Assembly: GCF_000499845.2 (NCBI RefSeq)
Contig: NC_023750.2
Span: 31,428,869 to 31,492,868, forward strand
Source: Phaseolus vulgaris
Lineage: Eukaryota; Streptophyta; Magnoliopsida; Fabales; Fabaceae
Reading direction: 5' to 3'
Length of the DNA stretch: 64,000 bases
Every line of letters begins with the position of its first letter. Position 1 is the stretch's first letter. The position numbers and the translations under genes were made by a program. Below the pieces are notes generated by a model. That model ran no database searches and was not told the origin of the DNA. It worked only from the letters and a program-made list of their open reading frames with translations. Shown here one piece after another: positions 45,421 to 58,000 of this stretch.

Positions 45421-45664
45421 AAATTCGTAATTTTTTTTTTCAAAAATAAAAAAATTAATAAAACAAAATAATCTAAATTAAATCAGAAAATAACTAAAAC
45501 AAATCACAACAAATAAAGCTAATAACAATAAAATAATAAAAAAAGATTATTAAATTTGGAAATAAAAATAAATACAATAAAAACAAATCAAAACAATAAA
45601 AATATCCTCAATACTTAGGAAATTATACTCAATAAATCAAACCTATTCTCCGACGTCAAAAACT

Positions 45665-46690
45665 TGATGACTTTTTACAACAAATGCACCGCGTTGTCAG
45701 AAGTATTAATTGTACCCAAGGACGAATATCGATTCCACAAGGAATAATGAATTATCATGTACAAGAATCACTAAATATGAAACAAAACAATTAAAAAGAA
45801 TGTTGAAGTGATTGTGCTGGCAATGATTAATAAGAAAATAGACAAAGAATTAATTGCTTTAAGTTGGAATAATAGGGATTAGGTTTTATCTCTCTCACTC
45901 TCATGTATTTTGATTAGCATGTTAATATTAAGTTCTTTTGATTGAAATTGATGCCCGTATAAAATTCATTTATATCGATTCCTTGCATATAAATCCTTAA
46001 AAATGTTCCCTAACTATCGATCCCTCGCATAATTATAAGAACAACTTATAACAAAGCTCAAACGTTAATAGCAATTAACATTACAAGTTTATTCCTAACA
46101 CTCAAATATGTTAGGTATTGTTGTTTAGGGTTGAATCCTAAAAGTACTTTCCAATTAGATTTAAGATTCTCAATTTGTCATGGAAATTTAGAAGTAAAAC
46201 AACAATACCAATGATCAATCAAGAACTGAATATTAATATATAAGATATCACCTCAATACATAAGAGTTCGAGAAGATTACTCCCAATCCCAAAGGGTAGA
46301 TTTAGTCACGCATACTTCTAGCACCTTCCATTCTCCCAATTGGTTACAATTCACTCTATGGTGTTTTCCTCTCAATCTGGTACACCAGGGTTGAGCCTCT
46401 AGCCCCCTATTTAACCTAATTTTTTAGGGTTAGGTCGTTTCCTGTGTCGCGCTAATGGGCTAAGTGATAAAACATAAACATGCCCAATTTGTCTAATACA
46501 TTCTCGCTTGAGCGAGAAAGACGTTGATTTCCGAAAGCTGTCCTGGAGCATTCTCGCTTGAGCGAGAATCTCTTGTTGCAAATTTGGCTTTTTGGGCACT
46601 TTTCCCCATTCTGGGACGTTCCAATTTTCTCTTTTTCGCTCAAATCATTTCTCTTTCATCCAAATTTTTAATCTCTCCTAGAAACATACA
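45665..46690 (-). repeat. 5' LTR of the Athila-like element
   Basis: The inner end GTCATCA at 45665 abuts a degraded PBS (45645-45664). The LTR carries TTCTCGCTTGAGCGAGAA palindromes at 46500-46570 and the GGAAAGTACTTTTA block near 46150 shared with 26.45 kb. The outer end is set roughly at a TGTTTCTAGG on the minus strand. Confidence 0.6.
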
Positions 46691-46839
46691 ATTAACACCA
46701 AATTTGGAATAAAATGCTCTTGTTCAAATAAAGATCATAAAAAATGTATAAATGTATAAATTCATAAATTAGAAATTATTTTATATGTAAATTAGCAATA
46801 AATCCTCATAATTGCCTATATTTTAATATGAAATATTAC

Positions 46840-47915
46840 TGAAATTAGATACTTATTAATGGTCCATGGGTTACCATACCTGGTCTCACTGGTGCAGAAA
46901 GGCAAAACAAGTGCGGTTATTTTACATTTATAAGAGTGACTATATAGTTGCACTTGATCAATACGCATTCTTAAATCGAAGATTTACAAGTGCGACATTT
47001 AGCTGCATTCGTAAATGCGTCTATGGTAAATAGCCGCATTCCTATTAAATTTATTTAAAAAATAAAAATATAAAACCCTATACCTTAAGGCAACAACGAC
47101 GGTGACAACAACAACGATGGAGCAAATACGGCATAGCAAAAATCAAAACAACAGGCAATGAAGCAGTGGTGACCTTCGCCAATACAAGAAAACAAATAGA
47201 TAAGAGAAACGGAAAAAATATATAAACCAATGGTGAAGAAGAAAGAGAACTCGAAACGAATTTACAATGCCGTAAAGAAGAGAATGAAGGCTCACGGAAA
47301 ACAAGAGGAAGCACGAGAGCAGAAACAAAAGAGAAAATGAAGCGCTAGAGAACCCTTCGCCAATGCAAGAAAACAAACAAATAAGTGAAACGAAAAAAAA
47401 TTTATAAACCATTGGTGAAGAAGAAAGAGAGAGGATAGAAACGAACTTACAATGGTACGAGAACACAATGAAACTCGCAGAAGAAGAGAAGAACACCAAA
47501 GCAGAAACATAGAGAAAACGCGAAGCACCAAGAGGAAAAAATATATGAAAGCGTAAGTGGCGCGTTTCAAAATTAGGGTAAAAAATGATTTAAGTATGCA
47601 GCTATTTAAATAGCCGCATTCGTAAATCATGTGCTTTGACTTAAGAATGCGGCTATTACAAATAGTCGTATTCGTAAATGAAGTTAATTTAAAAAATGCC
47701 ACCGCTTTTTGAATGACAACGGCTAACCTTAGAAGCGCACTAAATAAATAGTCGTTGTTTATACATTTTGTGCTAGTGACTACATCAAGAAATTATGTGA
47801 AGATTGTGTATTTGGTAAGCAAGCAAGGACAAATTTTAAAAAAGAAGGCAAAATATTGTGCAAGGAGAGGTCTTGAGTTGGTCTGTACCAACATCTTTAT
47901 GTCTACCCCTTTCAC
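46840..47915 (+). pseudogene. copia GAG-pre-integrase fragment split by a miniature CACTA
   Basis: Left of the insertion the plus strand encodes MVHGLPYL; right of it IKKLCEDCVFGKQARTNFKK appears, the zinc-binding pre-integrase region of Ty1/copia (C..C.FGK..R..F). The two halves meet in frame if one target-site copy is removed. A frame break follows near 47870. It is a fragment only. Confidence 0.6.
46887..47778 (-). mobile_element. Miniature CACTA-like element (reverse orientation)
   Basis: 892 bp with terminal inverted repeats CACTGGTGCAGAAA (left) and CACTAGCACAAAAT (complement of the right end). Flanking triplets TCT/ACT differ by one base. Subterminal motifs TAGCCGCATTCGTAAAT and AATGCGGCTATT match the element at 58001-58988. 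It has no transposase, so it is non-autonomous. Confidence 0.8.
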
Positions 47916-48231
47916 ATAAGAGCAAAGATTATCACCAACAAATTGAAGATTTGTGTAAAAGACTCTTTTCCAAATCTGGATATATGTTTCTAGGCATTTC
48001 CATAAATCTTTTTAGCATTTGCTCCTTTAACAAGTTACTTACTTCCATAAGCTTTTGCTGCTTCATCCAGCTGAAGGAAATAAACTTTGGGTTATTGATT
48101 ACCTTCCGACTTGTCTCATGAAGGTATTTCTCTATTTGCTCTCCTTCTCTAGAGAACCAGTTCTCCAAACGTCCTCCCTTCCTTACAACCCTGGTTTTCA
48201 TCCTTTTAAAAGAGGGTGGTGTAGAATCCAT
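47890..48231 (-). pseudogene. Plant-transposon ORF (Transposase_32-like), 3' truncated
   Basis: From the ATG at 48231 (MDSTPPSFKRMKTRVVRKGG) through YLHETSRKVINNPKFISFSW and LKRFMEMPRNIYPDLEK, then a frame break, with GVDI-like codons near 47900. It is homologous to 34691-35830. Role unknown. Confidence 0.6.
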
Positions 48232-49043
48232 GGAGAAGAAATTAACTTCCAACAAAAAGTGAAGAAGGATAGTAGTCTTTGACGTGAATGCAGAGAGAAA
48301 ACAATGGGTTGAATCTGTGAAGAAAAATAGCTGCACAAACCATGATTATATAGGTAATAAAGCAGTTTCACAGTTTTACATTTAGTGGGTTATTTTTCCT
48401 TGAGAAAAAGAATTTGTTCAGATGCAATAAAGTAAGTTATCAGTCCCCTAACAGAATGCACATAGAAAGTACCAAGCCTAAAAAGGTTTTAATTTTCAAG
48501 ATATGAAGGAATATATTCCATAAATGGCAGTAAGTGCACGAAGAGAATATGTTCAAAGCAGTAACAAATGCATCATTGACCACCAATGGCTCTCAGAATG
48601 ATCAGAGATACGAATCAAGGCACAGAGAAATAAAGCAGAATTAACTACAGTGTTATCAGGGCTGAAACAATCAGTTGTTTCGTGAAAACAATCGATTGAT
48701 TTCTGTGACAACAATTTGAGATTAATAAAATCAAATATTTCAACAGAAACCGAAATTGAGAGATACAGATCAAAGCACATATTGTTTGTATGAGAATAAA
48801 GAAGATACATAACCAGATAAGCTAGAAACTAATTGCAAAACCACTGAATAGGATTTAATACAGTTTGTTCAAGTACAAGAAGAATAAGGAGAAAATGAAA
48901 AATTATTCTTCAAGATCATTGTATTAAATTGAAACTGTTCATAACACCAGAAACAATGCTATATATCTTGAGCATATTCATCCATGTAGGGAAGATTATA
49001 CAGATCCTTCAATATGGAAGAAAAATCCTGCAAAAAGAACATA

Positions 49044-50560
49044 TCAAATAACAAGATTTGATCCTTTAAAGAATTTGAGTCCTTTCATGTTAGATTGATC
49101 ATAAGAACCATTAAGATTCTTAGGAATCCCTCTCAATATACCTCTGGAAACAAGAATTTTTCTGGCTTTGCAAAATTTTACAAAATGGCCTCTTTTTAAA
49201 CAATAGAAGCAAGAAACAATCGGTTGTTTCAATTTTTTAACCGATTGTTTTTCTGCAAAGGTTGAAAAAGGTTTTGAAAAACCATTGTTCTTACTCTGTG
49301 GATTAAAGCCAAGACCTGGTTTTCCAAATACACAATTTTGAGATGCTGGCACACTCTCAAAGTTTGATTTTCCTTTGGTGAGTTTATCCACAATTTTCAC
49401 AAGATAAAACAATTTGTTTTCAAGAATTTTCCAATTTTCACAAAAGCTTGAGTTACACTTACAAAAGGAGTTTTTATAAGTGATATCAAGTGTTTCAAAA
49501 TCACACCTGAAATTATCCAGCTCTTCTTCTAAGTTTTTAACTCTTGTTTCCAACCAATTGTTCAAACCTTTCAATCTATTGTTTAAGAGGGCTAGGTTGT
49601 TTGCTTCTTCATGAGTCTCTTTAAAAGCCTTAAGAAGTTGATAATAGATATCACCTTTAGATGAAGAAGTTGAACTTACACTACTTGAGATAGAAGCTTT
49701 TAGGCACAGATTAGCCTCTGCATCTTCAAACCTTGCTAAACTTCTTTGACAACAAGCTGAGTGTATCTTCCCTCACTATCACTTGAGTCTTGACACTTTT
49801 TATGTCCAGCTATTTTCAGAGCTATGCCTTTGTTGTTCTTGGACAAACAATCAGTTCATTTCTAATTTGTGCTCCCTCAGCTTACCAAACAAAGAGGTTG
49901 TTGACATTGAGGTTAGATCTTTTGATTCTAATATGGTAGTGACCTTTGGCTAACATGTTCTGTCTAGATATTTGAGAATATTTATATTTAGTTTTTCTTT
50001 CTCAAATGTCTTCCCAAGGCTCATAAGATGATTTACAATGTGAAAGAATCTTTTCTGCACTTCACATATTGATTCTCCCTTCTGCATTCTTAACATTTCA
50101 TACTCTTGAATGAGAGCATGCATCTTTGCCCTCTTGACATCATTTGTCCCCTCATGTGTGACTTAAAGAATGTCTCACATTTCTTTTGCAGTTGTACACT
50201 TGGATATATTGAAAAATTCATCACAACTCAATGCAAAAATTATTATATTCTCTGCTATCCAGTAAAACTTAGCTTTCTTACTATCTGTCTCAGTCCATTC
50301 AGACCAAGGCTTATCAACAAACACATCATCTTTTTTACATGTGGAATAAAAGATCCATTCTATATAGCATCCCAAATTCTTTTATCTATAGATTCAATAA
50401 AAATCTTCATTCTAACTTTACAGAATTGATAGTTCACATCACATAATAAAGGTAGTCTATTGATAGAAGTTCCCTCCTCAAAAGGTAACTTGTGAGCCAT
50501 TAAAATAGATTTGACAAACAAAACTTGAGTAAATTTCATGAACCTAGCTCTTGATGCCAA
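49044..50560 (-). pseudogene. copia gag (UBN2-type with zinc knuckle), broken
   Basis: The minus strand carries the gag of SIRE/Maximus-like copia elements: NYQFCKVRMKIFIESID and IWDAI at the start, KPWSEWTETD and SCDEFFNISKCTTAKEM (UBN2-type), a decayed middle with DLTSMSTTSLFGKLREHKL, a coiled segment, then the knuckle CFYCLKRGHFVKFC (CX2CX4HX4C) near 49185. Frameshifts and stops occur near 50365, 50150 and 49760. Gag would form the virus-like particle and bind RNA. Confidence 0.8.
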
Positions 50561-50561
50561 T
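50543..50561 (-). promoter_or_regulatory. Primer-binding site of element G
   Basis: Minus-strand TTGGCATCAAGAGCTAGG next to the LTR end, a variant of the TGGTATCAGAGC site for initiator tRNA-Met. Confidence 0.75.
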
Positions 50562-51642
50562 TGTTAGAATTAATGACCTTAACAAGAGGGGAGGTCAATT
50601 GTTTAAGGAAGGTTTTTCGCAAATACTGACTAAGAATGAAGATTAATGATTATTTACAGATCAAAGAATTAGATCAGCCAAGAAAACAAATTGATTAAAA
50701 ACTATTATCAGAAAAACAATCGGTTGAAAATATGATTTAATCGATTTTTTATGGAAGCAAAGATAAAATCACAAGCCAAACAATTTATAGAAGTGATAGA
50801 GAGAGAAAAGATCACACAAACAATTATACTGGTTCACTCCTTACCAGAGCTACATCCAGTCCCCAGAAAACCACTAGGTATTCCAGTAGGTAATCAACAA
50901 CAGATTACAACACACCACAACCTCAAAAAGGTGATCTTTACCACTCAAGAACACACTCCCTCTTTGACTTCTTACACACAGTCAGAACAACCCTCTGACT
51001 TTACAGATACAAAATTTACAAGTATTCAAACTGAAAAAACAATTACAAGAGAATATGGAACATATTACACATGATTACAGGAAATCACAGTTGCTCCTAA
51101 TCCAATTTTAATCAAAGCACAACCCAAGGCAATCTTGCTTTCTTGAATCCAAACTTTCAAAAAATGTATATGAATAAATTTTCTCTACTTTTCAAATAGG
51201 GAGGGTAATCTCAGCCTTATAGCTCTTCAAACTAGCCGTTTTAAGCAGTTAAACAGGAGCCAAAATAGTTTGAAAACAACTGAAAATAGATATAACAAAT
51301 TTATGAAAAGTTGTTAAGAAATTCAAAAATCAACTGGTTGAAATGTTGATTTAACCGGTTGAATTGGTTTGACAGTTAAGTCAACCAAAGTCAAACTAGT
51401 TAAAAAAACCCTTCACACGGGATGAGGAAAAACAACTGATTAAAACGAGAAATCAATAGGTTGTTTTTCACTTAGCTTTGAAAAACACCCTTCTTTTTTA
51501 AAACCAGATTGATTCAGTTGTGAATTTGATTAAGAGTGGATCTAGCAAATTCTAAACTACCTAGAACTAACCCCTAAACTCAGCAACAAAGTCTTCAAGC
51601 TGTCTTCATGGATTTGAAGGCATCAAAACTTCATTTTCAACA
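50562..51642 (-). repeat. 5' LTR of element G
   Basis: 1,081 bp, plus-strand TGTTAGAATTAATG to CATTTTCAACA. It contains CTGGTTCACTC, AACCCTCTGAC and the paired CAACTGGTTGAAATG/TTAACCGGTTGAATTG motifs at 51330-51370. Confidence 0.85.
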
Positions 51643-54430
51643 CAATAACCTCATTATCAATTTGTGGATGATGAATCCCACTAGAATTATTTCTCCTCTT
51701 AACCACAACATGGAAAAAAGAAGTATTTCGATCCCCAACTTTAAACCATAACATCTTAGTCCTTACAAGAAACTTGATTAGGAGCCACCCCCCTTGCAGT
51801 CATCTGCCGAGGGCACAACATTAAAGTCTCCCAAAAGAAATTAAGATCCCTCCACAAAAACTGTCTAACCAAGTATGTGTTAGCATCGTTTACCTGCAAA
51901 GCTAAAGCATTTAGAATGCAAAAGGCAAGTTACAGAAATAAACTGATCATTGACCAAGAAATTTTGGACAAGATTAGGCACCGAAAAACACCAAAGCTTA
52001 GCAGCTTTATTAACAATAGGAGACGTTACCAACAAATGCATATTAACAGATTTGAAAAGGACATCGAAAGCATCAGTGTACGACATTATAGGTTCAGCAA
52101 GAAAAACCAAGAGGGGTTTATGTAGTTTAAGTAAACTAATCAACATCTCTAGAGTTTTGTGTTTTCCCAGTCCTCTAACATTTCAGAAAAATGAAGAGAC
52201 CTTTATTGTGACGTTGTAGAGAGAACTGCCTTAGCAGTTTGTTTTGGATTTACCAGTTCTTTTAGATGGTCTCCCATGTTTTCTTTTAGTGCGAACTATT
52301 TCCTCCCCAGTATCACTGGCCTGCTTCTCCATCTCATTAGGATCAACCCAAAATTTAAACATAACCCGATTTCAACAATGAAATGGTTAGAATTAAATTC
52401 AACAATGGCAGTCAGAATAATTGACGCACCAATATGAGGATCACCTCCCACATCTGTAGTTTCCAAACCATCAAGAGAGGAAAAGTGATTTTACAAAACT
52501 AACGTATCATTATCGGGGAGTAGTGCTTTAACATCCTTAAGAGATTTAGCCTTCCAATGGGAGGTATAACGTGACGAAGATGGTACAATCATAATATTAG
52601 AGACCTCCACATGATGACCATTAATAGGAGTCTTAATTGGTGCTTTAGTATTTATAGGTGATTTAGCCCTCTGAGGAGAGGTAGGATGCGACGAAGATGG
52701 TACAACCACATGAGCAGAGACCTCTACATGATGATCATCAATAGGAGTTACTACAAGTTGTGACTCTAAAATCACCGATTATAAAATATCCGAAGTGGGA
52801 GTGAACAACCCCTTCCTGGGTGAGGACCTCTCATGATCCGAGACATCCTCGAGAGGAGGCATATTTGAAAAATCATCCTCCCCTCCATCTGTTTTATCAG
52901 AAGCAAGGTGATGAGAGTTGATTTTATGATTGATCATAAGGTGTGATATTTATGATTGAGATTTGAAGACAATTAAAGAGTGAAAACCTAAGGAAAATCC
53001 CCACTAGACATTAACTTAACCAAGTGGTTAAGTAGAAGTGAAGGTTTATTTCACAAAGGTTAAAGGAAAACACAATTATATGGTGAGAATGATGATAATT
53101 ATGGTGCGGAATTGAACAAGCAACATAAACACAAAAGAATGGATTGAATGGAATTTAAAGAGACAAAACTAAGAACATATTTATGATAGAATGGAATGGA
53201 AATGGATAAATGGAAAAGATGATGAAAGAAGAACTTAGGGATGGTGAAACAATGAGGAATCACGCCACTTGATGGGGTGGAATCCCCAAGATGAGTGAAA
53301 GGAGGCCGCCACTTAAGAGCTTCATATCTCACAAGATAAGACCAATTTAGGAGGAGACTCACTCACTCATAACTCACACAAAAATTGTGCAAAATTTCTT
53401 TACTATAATTTTAACTTGTAAAATACACTAGGTAGGCCTCCTATTTATAGGTGAAGGAGCCTTAGAGAACAAGCTAAAGAGATAGGATGAGAAAAGGGAA
53501 AAAATAGGCAGCCTTAGGGTTTGACTAAGTCAATCCCGCAGGGCTTGTCCTTCTAGGAACTAGGTCAAAATGCCTTCAAATAGGCTAGAAACAAGCTAAA
53601 ATGCTACCCACACCCCCTATTATACTTAAGGTACCTTATTCTAGCCTATATTTGCTATTTGGACCCCTCATGTGAACCCAACTTATTTACAACATATTCT
53701 AAACATTTAAGAAGACTGGCAGGAAGAACTTTAGGTGTTGTGGTTTATAGCTTCTTCTTCTGCTGATGCTTTCTCGAGTTTTGGTGGGGCCCGACTTTGT
53801 ATACTGAGATGACTGACCATTTTGAGAAGTTCTTGTTGTATCCTTAGTCATCTATCGGTTTGTATCACAAGGTGACCCAAGAGTGATCCTGCATTAGCCC
53901 CGCCAGGAGCATCAGTTGTAAATTTATCAATAGGGCCTTCCCCGAGCTTCGGTTGCGGATCTTTCTTCCGATACTCTTTACGTTGTTTAGGAACCGCGAC
54001 CCTCCCTTGTTCCCGTTCATTAGGAGTTGTCTTCTGAGAAGGTTTATGTTGAAGTCTAGGAATACGACCCTAATCATGAATCACACGACATTGAGCAAGT
54101 TCATTGCCAATCATCTTACAGTGATTGCAAAATGGAGGGAGCCATTCATATTGCACATCATCTACAAAAGCAAAGTTTGTACGTTCAACCAAGAGGTTAT
54201 CGGGAAGAGGGGACAACAAATCAATATCCATCAACACTCTAGCAAACAAACCCCTATTCTTTCTCATGGTATGATCATCCAAAGACAGGAGTACCAATAC
54301 CTCTAGTGATGGAAAATATCGCCCTTTGGTCTCCAATGGAAAATGATAGATTCTAACCCAGACTTGAGTTTTAGTACTCTTCAACATGAGAAATAACAAC
54401 AATAGAAAGCTTAAATTTAACATGTTGATT
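51643..54430 (-). pseudogene. L1-type LINE, split by a solo gypsy LTR and cut by element G
   Basis: In minus orientation: ORF1 with a DUF4283-like part (VWVRIYHFPLE, SLDDHTMRKNRGLFARVLMD, FAFVDDVQYEWLPPFCNHCK; CCHC-like) at 54423-53870; a solo LTR; ORF1 tail 52775-52491; then the ORF2 endonuclease start (LHKPLLVFLAEPIMSYTDAF at 52146 on), a GDFNVVPSADDCKGG motif near 51810 (frame-shifted) and KMLWFKVGDRNTSFFH near 51740. The RT is missing because element G lies at 51642. Frameshifts throughout; dead. Confidence 0.75.
52909..53867 (-). mobile_element. Solo gypsy LTR inside the LINE
   Basis: 959 bp, TGATGAGAGTT to TTTGTATCA, flanked by perfect CAAGG duplications (52904-52908, 53868-53872). ATCACGCCACTTGATGGGG near 53260 matches the LTRs at 61.6-64 kb, so it is a relative in the same orientation. 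Confidence 0.88.
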
Positions 54431-54718
54431 TGGATTTAATTGTGTCATAATTCTATAATTCAAATTATATTTATAATTGGATAAATTGTATTTCTATTAA
54501 AGAAAAAATTAATGGGTATAGCAATTAATAAGCGTGTATTTAAGTCTAAGCAACTTTTCAATAACATTTTCCAAAACTACAGTCGCATTTTTTTTACTTA
54601 ATAAAATTTATTAGTGTCATTCGTTATTAAAATTATTTTTAAATATTTAGTTTTATATTTAAAATATTTAAATTTTTTGTATATGTATAGATAAAGTGGA
54701 AAAGATAGTACTTGATAA

Positions 54719-55568
54719 GGTTATCAAACCCTAGGGTTAACTCGTAAACCCTTAGGAGTTTAAGGGTATGATAAAGGGTACCGAGTCAAATCAGGAGTAA
54801 ACTTGTTTTTGAGTAAACCTGGAGCAAACTTAATCAGAATCAGCCAAAGTCTGTGAACTTGAGAGTTCGAGGCCGAGTCACCGAGTTTGGAAAGAAAAAC
54901 TTGAAAGGTGGGTTTCATTAAGATGAGGTTAAATTTTAGGGTTCCATCTTCTTTCTCACTGTCGTCATTGTGCTAGCATCGCTTGTCGCACCACGTCACT
55001 CGTCACACTGCGCCACTCGCAGCCACGTCGCTCGCGAAGCATTGTAGGTATGTGGTATTGTTGTGGGTCGTGGGAATTAGGTTTTAGTGTTTGGAAATTA
55101 GGTCAGATTGAGTTTAGGGTTAGGGATTTTTAAATTGGATTGCGACTTTTTAAATTGGGTTGGTGCTTTTTAGCTTATTGGGTTTAGGGTTATTTTAAGT
55201 TGGGTTTGGGGATTTTTGGATAGATTGGGGATTTTTTGACAGATTAGGATTTTTGGCAGATTGGAGATTTTTGGACTGATTGAGATTTTTTTTTTTAAAT
55301 TGGGGAATTTTGGGAGATTGATTTTTTTTAGATTTTTGGAAGATTGATTTTTTTTTTAAGATTTTTGGCAAATTATAAGATGTTTGGAAGTGGTTCAAAT
55401 TCAAAGAATGTGTTGTTTTATTTATTTTATTAATGTATGAACTTGTTTATTTCAATATTATGGAATTGGTATTTTTTTTATTAAAATTTTTATGTGAAGT
55501 AGACTCTTACGAGTCTACGAGTCGGGTTTATGAGTTGGGTTTACAAGCCTCCCACAAGTCTGATAACC
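54719..55568. mobile_element. Candidate non-autonomous TIR element
   Basis: The left end GGTTATCAAACCC...CTCGTAAACCC and the complement of the right end, GGTTATCAGACTTG...TTGTAAACCC, form imperfect terminal inverted repeats about 850 bp apart. Flanks CTTGATA and CTTGAGA could be a 7-bp target duplication with one change if the ends are shifted by a base. Superfamily undetermined (hAT-like by duplication length). No ORF. Confidence 0.4.
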
Positions 55569-55588
55569 TTGAGATTGATGGTAACAAT

Positions 55589-56069
55589 TGTTGTTGGTGT
55601 CGGTCGCTCCTTCGTGTTCGATTGTTCCTCTCACATGCTTTAGTTCTTCAACTCTCACTCCTTCAGACTTCAACTCTTCTATTTCTTAGCTCCTTAACGC
55701 TCGGTCAGGAGTAAACTTGTAAAAGGTTTTTCGACGATCAAATAAGTACTCTAGATTGAGAGTATATGATCTAAAACTGATAACAGCGTATCTTACTCCT
55801 CTGTAGAAGGATTATTTATAATATTTGGTAGTGGACTATTTGACTCATGGGTTGTATCTGGTGCATATCTTGAATAAATCAATGTTAGCTGATTTCTCGG
55901 GGTGTCATCCGAATTTGGTAGGATATGGTCCAAATTTGTAGAAAGGTTACCTTGATTTACAGGATGTTTCCTTGTCATTTATTATTGACTTATCCTTTAA
56001 TTTGGTTAATTACCCGGTCGGTTGATCGATGATACGAGTAACATGACTTATTCAACTCCGATCGGTATA
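55589..56069 (-). repeat. Tat-type LTR-like fragment
   Basis: Plus-strand TGTTGTTGGTG ... AAGGTTTTTCGACGATCAAAT ... ACCCGGTCGGTTGATCGATGA ... CCGATCGGTATA. The organisation parallels LTRs D and E read on the minus strand. No target duplication found. Confidence 0.4.
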
Positions 56070-57819
56070 TATTTAATTTTAATATAGAAAAATATGTATA
56101 TCAACTTAAAAACAAGATTAATTTAGCCAACTGCAAATCTTAATAAAGTTTTGAGATAATATCAATTAACTCAATGGTGTCATTCGGACATAATTTCTTC
56201 TGTTTCTCCTGCAACATAATATATTATATACATCTTTTGCTGAATATATATGCATTCTTAATTTTACTTATGTGATGTACTCTCATCAATTTTTCTTCTT
56301 CTAATACTCATCTGATTTTACTTACATTTAATATCTATGATATGATATTCTTTTTGTTCTCTAGGTTATTTTTTGAGTAGATTTATTGTTGATTTGAACT
56401 GGTTTTTACTTGTAGGTATCTTGCTTTTTTGTGTGTATATTGGTCGATGTATCTTTCAAAAATAGTGTTTTCAATTTTATTTATTTATTGTTGATTAAAA
56501 ATATTATTATTTTTTTGATCTCGATGGAGGCCAAATTGAATGTTATTATATGACTTCTAAAATCACATTTAAACTATTTGATGCATTGAATAACTTGTCT
56601 GCTATAAGTACGTTTTGGCCTATTCACCAACTTTCCAGCCTTTAATTAATAACGTTAATTTATGAGCCAAAACGCAACCATATATGATGAGAGGATAATT
56701 ACCCCACGATCACCCAAATGCCAATTTTCGATTCAACACCACAACGACACTTCTTAGAAACGTGTGGTTTACACATCTTATAATAAAGATATCTAACATG
56801 CTTTGTTTGGTTAAAGTTCAACATATAAATTATTGAATACTGTATAAATTGTTGGATTCACCTCATGGTTTCACATGCATAACATTACATATTCGTATCC
56901 AATAATATACAATTCAACCACTTAATTATCAAAGACAATATACGGTTCCCATATATTGTTTGCATCTAGTTTTAATACACTTTTGCAAAACGAAAAAGTT
57001 GTACAGTAAATTAATTCAAAAATAATTATTTTATGTATCATAAATTACATGACGATCTAATTTTTACGCAATTATATTCTAATTACAATTAGTAGTAAAG
57101 AAGATCTATCCAGTCTATTTAAACATAAAAGTAATAGTCTCCTAACTAATATAATGAGACGTTGAAACCTTAAGAGAGTAGTACATAACGTGATAAACCT
57201 TTACTTTTAATCTTTGTTATACGAAAATGTCCATGTCATTCTTAGTTTTCTCTCAAAGATGATTTTAATGTAAATTTGTCTAACTCTAGAAAGATTATAG
57301 TATAATTGTGATAAGATGACCCTAATTCGTCTCTCAACGAATCCAATAGTGAAATCAGCATTTATAATATATTTGCAAACAATTAAAGTTAGCAATAACA
57401 ATAATGATAAAAAGGGAGTTAAGATAGTTGTGCAAAAAGATAAAGTAGATATTATAAAATAGTAAGAAGAAACAGATTGACTCCCAAGTTCTTCCACCAA
57501 TGAATTTCGTCACAGGTTCTAAAGATTATTGTTTTCTCAATCCTCAAATAGAGCTAAACCAAATTGGACATGCGTAAATTTGACTCAACTTGAAACTCAC
57601 CAGTAAACCATAAGTTTACTAGTTGAATCAGTACCCACTTTGTTCCATGTGTATACTCCATGAGAATACTTATCTCCTCTATCTTGAATTATGCACCCAA
57701 GAAATTAATTAAAACAATGTCAACTAACTAAGAAACCAAAGTTTAAGGTAAAGAATACTCTCAATCATGCATTCAACTACAACCTTCCACAAAAACCAGA
57801 AATCTTCTCTTATCTCAAA
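56070..57819. other. AT-rich sequence, nothing recognised
   Basis: No ORF with homology I recognise, no LTR ends and no repeats beyond A/T runs. Confidence 0.4.
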
Positions 57820-58000
57820 AGTTACAACATGAGGTTAAACTCGGAGAAAAGCATCTTTGGAGTTCAAAGGAGGAAATTTCTAGGATTCTTGCTCACACAC
57901 CAGGGCATCGAGGCCAACCGGACAAGTCTCAGGCTTTGTTAATATGAGAAAGCCCGTAAACCTAAAAGAAGTGCAGAGGTTGGTCGGAAAGTTGACATCC

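Larger units (their letters stand above)
40200..46690 (-). mobile_element. Decayed Athila-like Ty3/gypsy element, split by two solo LTRs
   Basis: In minus orientation: LTR (46690-45665), PBS relic TTTTTGACGTCGG (from TTTTTGGCGCCG), gag (45420-43140), protease (42714-42244) and a decayed 3' part (40940-40200) with the 'GACTGGGTTGCCTCCCAGTAAGCG' segment known from this group. Solo LTRs at 44049-45079 and 40942-42066 interrupt it, with target duplications inside the element. RT, RH and IN are gone and no 3' LTR is clear. Confidence 0.7.
47890..51642 (-). mobile_element. copia-type LTR element lacking pol (G), 3' truncated
   Basis: In minus orientation: 5' LTR (51642-50562), initiator-Met-type PBS, decayed gag (50560-49044), about 0.8 kb of non-coding sequence, then a plant-transposon-type ORF (48231-47890) cut off by the copia fragment at about 47890. 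There is no RT, RNase H or integrase between gag and the extra ORF. It sits inside a LINE at its right side. Confidence 0.65.

Noticed and set aside
47078..47702. Minus-strand Ser/Leu/Phe-rich ORFs that look like membrane proteins
   Set aside because: They lie within the miniature CACTA; the hydrophobic look reflects T-rich composition and there are no homologous features.
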